Assembly (NCBI RefSeq): GCF_014230145.1
Contig: NZ_JACHVC010000012.1
Coordinates: forward strand, 1,121,001-1,185,000
Reading direction: 5' to 3'
Origin: Pelagicoccus albus
Lineage (GTDB): Bacteria; Verrucomicrobiota; Verrucomicrobiia; Opitutales; Opitutaceae
DNA length: 64,000 nucleotides
The notes under the pieces: model-generated
Told to the model about the DNA's origin: nothing
Seen by the model: only the letters and a program-made list of their open reading frames with translations
The model's database searches: none
Part shown: piece by piece, positions 61,301 to 64,000 of the stretch
How positions within the stretch are numbered: the first letter of the stretch is position 1
Layout: every line of letters begins with the position of its first letter
Position numbers and translations under genes: made by a program

Positions 61301-64000
61301 GCGGTACTGACAGAAACACCGGGGAGGTTTCCTCCGCAGTCTTGAGCATCGATGGATCCGCACTTGCGGCCGGCGCGTCGGTTGTCACTCCATTAACTCC
61401 AGTAATCACGGCGATTTCTTCGCAGGGAGGACTCGATTATGAAACCGCCTCCGCTCTGCTCGGTTTGGCGCTCGGAATTCCGGATACAGTCGAACTCGCT
61501 AACTTCGATCCTTCCAGCGAGGATGCAGGCACTGCAGAAGGCAGTGAAGTTCTGCGTGCTATGTCGCAGGTCGAATCCTTGCTGAAGACGGGAAGCAAAT
61601 TGCTGTCCGAAGCGTCAGGGGGTGCTTTGGCAAGCTCCGATGCCAATAGCGCTTTGCTCGACGCTCTCGCCCAGGAAATTCTGAACAACGACGGTTCTCT
61701 CGACCTGACTGATGCAGCTACGGTCTCAGCGATCATCGCCAACGCCGCGAGCGGGTTTAATTTCGATGTAGCGGCTAGCTCCCTCGATGCCGTCGCAATC
61801 GTGACTGCGGCTCTCAACTCTGCCGCGGTGGGATATGCAGCAAACAGCGTAAACGTGATTCGCGATCTTGCTCGAATCGATCTGGTGATTGCAGATTCGG
61901 TCTATGGAGAGATTCCCACGCTGCTGCAAGACGCGTCAGCAACGGATGGATTTGTGCAAAGCCATACGGGAGCTGCTCTGGAAACGCTTTTAGCTAATGC
62001 CGCTCTCGTGGAAGCAGAGCCGCCGGTTCTTCAGCCAATCGAAAATCCGAGCATGGATGAGATTGAGGAAGGAAGCACTTTGGTTGGGCTCGATATAGAC
62101 GCCGGTTTGACTCCTATTCAACGTTTGTCAGTGGCAGTGGAGACCAGCAATTCCGACCTATTGCCGGAAGGTTCGATTGAAGTTCTATTCAATGGTGAGG
62201 CTTGGACGTTGGTCGTCACTCCGGTCGATGGCGTTCTGGGCTCAAGTGAGGTGACTGTAACGGTTAGCGATGGCGAATCCGTATCCACTCAAACATTCAC
62301 CTATGCCGTGAGTGAAGAATTGCCGCCTGCAGTGGATAGTCCTGTAGTGGACTCTTTGGCTCCGACAAATGCGGTCGCGGGAGAAGAAATCTATTACCTG
62401 ATAGAAACGGTTGCCGGCACAGAGGGAGCGTCGGTCGTGATCACTCCGGTAAGTGAGATCCCGGCTTGGATGACTTTCGTGGACAATGGTGATGGGACGG
62501 CTTCATTGACCGGAACGCCTTCAGCCGATCTGCTAGACGAAGAAGGACTTGGTCCGCAGCTTGACTTCAGGTTTACGGTGACTGATTCGGCGGGTGGCGT
62601 CGCAGAGCATGCGTTCTCGGTCATTGTCAGCGAAACGGAATTGATACCGCTTCCGGACTTGGAAGACTTCGAGATGCCTGACGCGATCGTGGGGCAGTCC
62701 TATTCAGTAACCTTACGCTATGATTCCCTGGATTGGGCTGGCTTCACCGTGAGCGCCGAAAATTTACCTGCATGGCTGAGCTTGCAGGACAACGGGGATG
62801 GCTCGATCACCCTGATTGGAACTCCCGAGCTTTCCGATGTAGAGAATTCTGTATTTAGAATGGTTATACAGGATGAGTTTGGTCAGAGCAAGATGGAGGA
62901 GATCAGCTTGCTGGTTGCCGAGGAGCTGGTCATCGATGTCGTTGATTCGATTGAAACGCGGCAAGATACAACTACCTCAGTCGTTTTGACCATCGAGGGC
63001 GATGACTCGAATCAAGGTGAGCTTACCATCACCAGCGACAACGAGGATCTACTTCCGACTACCGGTCTGAGACTCACCGGTTCAGGATCGCAACGCATCT
63101 TGTCGATCACTCCAGTTGCAGGTGAAATCGGAACTGCTACTCTTACCCTGAGCTATACCTTGGATGGCAGGACGGTGACCGAAACGATCTTGGTAACTGT
63201 CAATGCAGTGGATAAGCCGGTTGTGGTGAATAACGAGTTGCCGATCGTGACCCGACCAGTAGGTGAAGCAACTTTGGTATACGATTTGAGCGCAGTGTTT
63301 GGAGGTACGAACGAAGAGGTTACTTATGAAGTGGTCTCGGTCTCAGATAGCCTACTTGTCACTTCGGCGGTGATTGAGGATGGACGTTTGGTAGTGACCT
63401 TAGCGGGCGATCGAGCTGGTTTGGCAGAAGTGCAAGTTGTCGCTTCCACGATCGGAGCAGCAAGCGGTACTGTTTTGACTGCGAGTAGTTCCCTCAGATT
63501 TAATATTGTGCCAAGCACGACCGTTTCTGGGCCATTCTTCACCCGCGATTCCGCAGGGCGAAGCTTTGCGAACTTCTATGTCGAGTTGGATGCGACTGTT
63601 AATCAATCCGTATCGGTCGATTTCGCGACGCTCGAAGGAAGTGCCGTAGCCGGCGTTGATTATCTAGCTACTTCCGGCACGGTGATCATTCCTGCTGGCT
63701 CATCGAGTGGAATGATTTCTATACAGATGTTGAAGTACAACTTCCGCGATGAGCTGACTTTCGGTATCTCTCTGGGCAAGAGTCTTGGAACTAGTATCGG
63801 AGATACTGATACCGGAGAAGTTGAGATCCCAGTGGATCACGTTCTCCTCTATAACCTGAACGAAAATGCGAGCACGGTCCAGATTGAGCTACGTTTGAGT
63901 TTCTTCGGTTATACCTCTTATCAAATCGGTGATTCGCAGTCAGCGGAGGAGGACAGTGCTTTTGCGACGCTAGCAGTTCGTAGCGCATCCACTGAAAGTG
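49336..64000 (+). CDS. Giant LEPR-XLL surface protein, 3' end beyond the window
   Basis: One frame stays open for 14,665 bp (at least 4,888 residues) to the right edge. The only start that keeps the N-terminal motif is a CTG at 49336, giving MKNDRQTYAGDFQ then LEALEPRVLLDA, the LEPR-XLL sequence found at the N-terminus of very large bacterial exoproteins. No classical signal peptide is present. Segments: G8-like repeats with GDWSDGANW (about 30-90) and VGNWTVDG (about 600), a LamG-like lectin fold (about 185-395), seven ~145-residue beta repeats (about 1385-2390), more beta-rich sequence, a very lysine-rich part (about 3350-3750), five calcium-loop motifs (about 3767-3985), Ig/cadherin-like modules (about 4335-4535) and a Calx-beta domain (about 4733-4832: VDFATLEGSAVAGVDYLATSG). 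It is probably a surface adhesin or matrix protein exported by the neighbouring operon. Confidence 0.85.
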   Translation, partial: MKNDRQTYAGDFQLEALEPRVLLDAAWVDLDGGDWSDGANWSGGTVPVAGENVVIPDLNEGASITVGASVEVGSISVSGGAISIENGATMTVNSGGTISGDAAIEVADGELDLTGGDLTVQDSAQITVASGAAWTIGRVSTVTLNNTASVTNAGTITVAGQFQDGASSASTSYLQQSGGLYLTGPPISTTGLIDLFDPAQGVTTSGGSVTGWTNLGTGIDVLTSDNEATVVDGPNGSTMIHFNNSFNEGGLSFEASDESSLSSNGYFAFAVIRADWTVDGMGSSYPHILMAQDAQQVPLQWVQSTNEFQSKANPIATRPSFDGDTIAGSGETFVILAEILPTVQRLYVNGVIVSEVFNTVASFDFDANTIWEIGNAYTGDIGHVAIYDGSTALQYINKTGEALAGIYDVSWSRLETEVIPSRTGLDEGSAFRLGGTMVFEGGVIDGTGTIGANVIELGENVTVTTSGYTGHNGLGDLIFDASTSMTARGVFELKTSGDADRVSLISFTGTGTYDLREATGKMVSVDSPLSIGITKWVVEADNTDMLVDGVLLGSVEPIWGDGTTENPLIKVNYYNSGRVLRTRVAARDMDTYVFTGAVDNTIRDVGNWTVDGLPAANWPSPGSNIVIPEGTTVDTADIVWAFNSIVINGTFLANGAKISIRDADASSIGPNGTYTSTNGSSLSFSTGSTLSVEGTLEVGTASITTLLTPATILLGSGATLNVGSGELDLSGGLIGTGTVTAANTTIDTVLKPGGDDSAGTLSFVGDVTLSAGLTTTIDIIDSSTHDVVAVSGNIDYAGTLVLNVVGTPVLTSEDQIAFVTAATSSDLGHSVSVVGGALESLVPNGGGLTAVVTTETSLSSTLRSDLAGLQSLTRQFGSFFNLDAITGSSSPELAVLPSSLDDLFDLDAVLSSVTLPTFTASSSLTDLATTLIAAGYTIDFISGGATVGETIIPDAPEGSSSLIQIRYDVTLASGLTVDGGFAGDSFNGSTPELMQGLSDSTSLSGSIAWTASLGAALIFGVDGDGFFVSADSALVLAAAGSGTISGSGQIGNKTSVSLTGNAEADLSVRLALNTASGTYQLSELDGLLADFLAPTVSGTASVDAQFTVGGLTLDYAGDYSVTEDFAARTTDTSVSGTLTGSFALPGLTVSGTDTEATVAVTGSYDAGEGNWTLSGTFTDLDLNGLSVSSGTVSVVLDSADLSGSASMTLEPGFIGADSGQATVAISATFDADSGSITGTASLADLIVESNTGESLLIADQAELSVNLSIDFVNNELSGSIALTAEAASLSPDSSYTASLTDGEDVDSYAVEVSYDTESQVIGFTFDVLTIVAPSVFRVAVNGVSASYDRTAGSGSQTLATISDATIDVVALENASGTDPPSPSITTSQFVLRSDGFSIAEATAVLPDQSLGGFITLTAPTLTLSDFEYTQGSQPSGTLSLTAGSAALYPSSSGLTTQLSDVSGSLDPVSETFSFSAGSLTSAVGEAFQLDASSVSIAYDANGGASQTIATIGSATVTTPLIAGLDSATLSNVVLRANGMSIGSFTLEPVAEASVGIGDFVSFSGVVFEVANFDMSYDSGDVSFSGSVSLGADAVSLFPSASSFLSATLSDATIGFDFVGVNPSGDMALSASSLTVDLGEAIRVQTGAFTIAPNSSSANTISSATVSSPLVTGFNNGTVSDVQLTDTGISIGSVTLSPDEGEAVTIDDFISISGASLVVENLVIDTASDTPISGSITLSSSSVSLYPQSSIVSGALSGVTAVFDLSGSNPTGDLAISADALSLTIGDALEIAATSVVLTPGETVILTIAEATASSPMFAELESVALQDLALTQTGFSISTLSLGPEGGMTVSYDDVMTLDGVALSVSNFEYDVDSGISGDIGLSVSGLQLYPNSTAFEVSVVDPAVSIDLEGDGGLTITASAFSLRIGDALVLSATDVELTPSENTILTLASAVATSPSMSGAGQAIITDAEFTRDGFSLGSFVLGTSGQTLEFGAVNLEGAQVYADGFTFDYGTGEISGTLGISATGMQLYPGASQMESEVTGLSVEYSFDDDAWQIAASTFALQIGESLRIEASDVVITPNDEVILTVSTATVSSPSMTGLGTATLENFVVSQNGFTLGSFSFGQDPTSTSRMGDAIELTGVQLVVTNFEYEYVEGEGSIAAGGIGLSAVGLALFPDSNAFTTEVTDLAMSYDLSGNGELVITAGTFALEIGTALRLDAEDIVITPDRETILTIGTAVASSPALSGMTAELEGLVITREGFSIDALDLTPVPGATLSLGGVATLTGASIGVRDFVYTASDNQITGSIALGAQELTLFPGNSAFTAVATDIVGTFPIDGSSIGGMTLEVGNLEIEVGGLLHFSATDLVITPEGSTIVTVGDVSAALTLGSTTIAAEGGNFSILADGSFQANEGFYVGLDLSTGPAALAMPSWLGFRITELALIWPDFNGAVDEFYVRVSAEVTGIAGQSFAVTGAVSDMLIDPSLVAAGKMGIVDVGAVSVTIGGAMFGGEASGSLALGVVRLDADGNQIATGDVTTEVASSVFYGGIRATFSMGGVNGFSISIGLSELGPINVYISSGFPIILDPTSGLALTNIRGGVLFNTTIPDVTDAFELRGAAFQPQGELTDAQWLEMLEGSVVNAARAPPGEGANWDAFNQSMRMELGATLYSANASTNAFRADVDLIFDSNGKLVIAGDFTFGNSATIGGWLYTDLTSLEGGSLDMVFLADQPKDLPVFTVYGNLSIEFSRVDGQAITSENLADSVTFSLTDGGMILSALGMVEVKFSGNVEMSYSEGQLDLVFDGTVDLPLLDNALVGAGELHVVDPSSDTPTIWGAIVVEPDFSALDQLGLSLEGFAMLRINSTLSEKSVSLAVPGHEDPIEFDLPSLSAGLYVYDAKASFQQGGQDWFRIEGELSLEITPTHLEAFVIGDLFVGPEGAETLTFNAIGFMRIAPEGMAAKIGLTMQGEWLGAEMGIEIGDGVTYLLELNTTGSEVTYTMPDSVAGHNVDPIEGSSTLTISAAAPGRDAGSYLLFRMNGTLTLLGSMTLEGEHQVLVTPDSLELSTDSQLVMRAGSTVVAKWNAKGGIYLGDTGAAAALEIQLSQNPSGSGFSMGGDFTLFFNATGEALTVGGYDLEAGYFLRVRLDGYLSVQGMRLEGIFGFVISDSKVAISVDATLALTSGGNVVFGFDVLGAMQVDKYGLAAAFDITITENKLSEIGAGLTPSFAPTGKLRINTTNRAFSLDGVSLSKGVYAEVTLSGSLKIESAILLEGDFTVSVSNSILGLAVDGDLKVLVPGSTVTAFKASVDGYMQIRSNGLLAAINVSMSNSVPSALGFSLSGSSSAQLRINTTPNTRSVTVGGKRVRMSAGTVEFSFKAKLKAGAFTFNANILVEQRGRSSLKLSLSGKIKIFSTNMNLGSGWIIIYRNGTVGKFTLNLPSGKKLGVSNIFEVKGKFKLTFNTRSSESFGISASSFQVDVSKTTVTVGGLKLSGSLQIKASGSASNPSFKITIPKSDPLKLDVLGIATVGIYGSLSSSGKVSLSGTANFKLGSKKYVRLDGKVTVSIGSNTSVAFSGKLYLFGKTVGSINQKFGVSSGKVKGFSFKKSVNIGVKGYSIKVNGKLKFSVGGKGIKVDGKVKAKFWGKNITFTVKAQAGPSYSEWFSLKGEFKYKKKFGFAGASVTGSFTATVYFHSNVSKSYIKGKGKLTVKLETYWKTYKTSKSFSVTIKMNGSFSVKVKMPWWLPDIKFKGDLGKSLRSSGSDLVGGYGFVDTEGDGTWSSGDIWIPVDESGELSYEIGDPLTWVVGDGYGFYDENDNGVWDQLTEARVYLDADGTLPDLIELAQTDTIAFDPDSDLGLLAAYGLLDEEGTYVGGLDSELGQIAVIGGSFAEYDDDGNETLTANEGVVYLDNEVIGSTDLVGEGQIVFFDTNGNGVVDDFEVQVVADEEGNYAFATETPEPEIKDLGLLALYDTNGNGVLDPSEGSLVITGGTDRNTGEVSSAVLSIDGSALAAGASVVTPLTPVITAISSQGGLDYETASALLGLALGIPDTVELANFDPSSEDAGTAEGSEVLRAMSQVESLLKTGSKLLSEASGGALASSDANSALLDALAQEILNNDGSLDLTDAATVSAIIANAASGFNFDVAASSLDAVAIVTAALNSAAVGYAANSVNVIRDLARIDLVIADSVYGEIPTLLQDASATDGFVQSHTGAALETLLANAALVEAEPPVLQPIENPSMDEIEEGSTLVGLDIDAGLTPIQRLSVAVETSNSDLLPEGSIEVLFNGEAWTLVVTPVDGVLGSSEVTVTVSDGESVSTQTFTYAVSEELPPAVDSPVVDSLAPTNAVAGEEIYYLIETVAGTEGASVVITPVSEIPAWMTFVDNGDGTASLTGTPSADLLDEEGLGPQLDFRFTVTDSAGGVAEHAFSVIVSETELIPLPDLEDFEMPDAIVGQSYSVTLRYDSLDWAGFTVSAENLPAWLSLQDNGDGSITLIGTPELSDVENSVFRMVIQDEFGQSKMEEISLLVAEELVIDVVDSIETRQDTTTSVVLTIEGDDSNQGELTITSDNEDLLPTTGLRLTGSGSQRILSITPVAGEIGTATLTLSYTLDGRTVTETILVTVNAVDKPVVVNNELPIVTRPVGEATLVYDLSAVFGGTNEEVTYEVVSVSDSLLVTSAVIEDGRLVVTLAGDRAGLAEVQVVASTIGAASGTVLTASSSLRFNIVPSTTVSGPFFTRDSAGRSFANFYVELDATVNQSVSVDFATLEGSAVAGVDYLATSGTVIIPAGSSSGMISIQMLKYNFRDELTFGISLGKSLGTSIGDTDTGEVEIPVDHVLLYNLNENASTVQIELRLSFFGYTSYQIGDSQSAEEDSAFATLAVRSASTES
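53490..56500 (+). repeat. Seven tandem ~435-bp coding repeats in the giant protein
   Basis: A landmark L-[YF]-P-x-[SNA] occurs at 53674, 54121, 54565, 55000, 55423, 55858 and 56284, that is every 423-447 bp (141-149 residues). Each unit also has a phrase like ITP-x-ETILTI-x-[ST]A-x-ASSP and GFSIGSFTL. DNA identity between units is low, so the repeats are old and have diverged, and no unit shows recent expansion. Confidence 0.8.
60637..61290 (+). repeat. Five calcium-binding D-x-[DN]-x-[DN]-G loops in the giant protein
   Basis: Loops DTEGDGTWSSGD, DENDNGVWDQLTE, DDDGNETLTANE, DTNGNGVVDDFE and DTNGNGVLDPSE follow one another with spacers of about 35-75 residues. They resemble dockerin or SdrD-type EF-hand loops, which fold only when calcium is present, that is outside the cell. 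Confidence 0.75.

Overview
The window looks like chromosomal DNA of a marine or soil Verrucomicrobiota bacterium (Opitutae/Puniceicoccales-like). This is inferred from gene content only: SbtA, an OprC-type copper receptor with a CxxC partner, a DUF6941 protein, many glycoside hydrolases with TonB receptors, near-absent Shine-Dalgarno sites, and a giant LEPR-XLL exoprotein. No rRNA, CRISPR array, transposase or phage gene was seen.

Layout. 0-3 kb: a cytochrome c peroxidase (cut by the left edge) diverges from an arsR-dps-CoA-disulfide-reductase operon, with a matching palindrome in front of each arm. 3-9 kb: GH1 beta-glucosidase, a copper TonB receptor with a small CxxC protein, and SbtA bicarbonate transporter plus a small winged-helix regulator. 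9-13.5 kb: macA-macB-nodT tripartite efflux operon. 13.7-18.5 kb: ArsC-like phosphatase, GH5 endoglucanase, Fe-S Rrf2 regulator, YecH-like protein, cytochrome c, purC and a DUF2127-type membrane protein. 18.6-26.2 kb: a minus-strand run encoding a zinc-ribbon TRAFAC-type GTPase, two large single-span membrane proteins and a PilJ-N-domain protein; I think this is a GTPase-centred membrane or conflict system. 26.4-27.1 kb: two tRNA-Glu genes with duplicated tails and REP-like repeats. 28.5-39.6 kb: a rhamnoside utilisation locus (GPH transporter, GH3, TonB receptor, AraC regulator, GH78) with phased operator repeats. A third tRNA-Glu lies at 39.7 kb.

40-64 kb is the most unusual part. A five-gene operon encodes a TolC-like channel, a small HlyD-like adaptor, a GAF-HlyD fusion, a PqqD-like/M50-protease/HlyD fusion and a shortened SecA paralogue. 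After a small divergent DUF6941 gene, an open frame of more than 4,880 codons begins with a LEPRVLL motif and runs off the right edge. It carries lectin-like, beta-repeat, lysine-rich, EF-hand-loop and Calx-beta segments. It has no classical signal peptide and its only usable start is CTG. I propose that the five genes form a dedicated export machine for this giant surface protein, in which a SecA motor and a membrane protease are combined with type I-like periplasmic and outer-membrane parts.

All calls come from reading the sequence. No database search, structure prediction or codon statistic was run.
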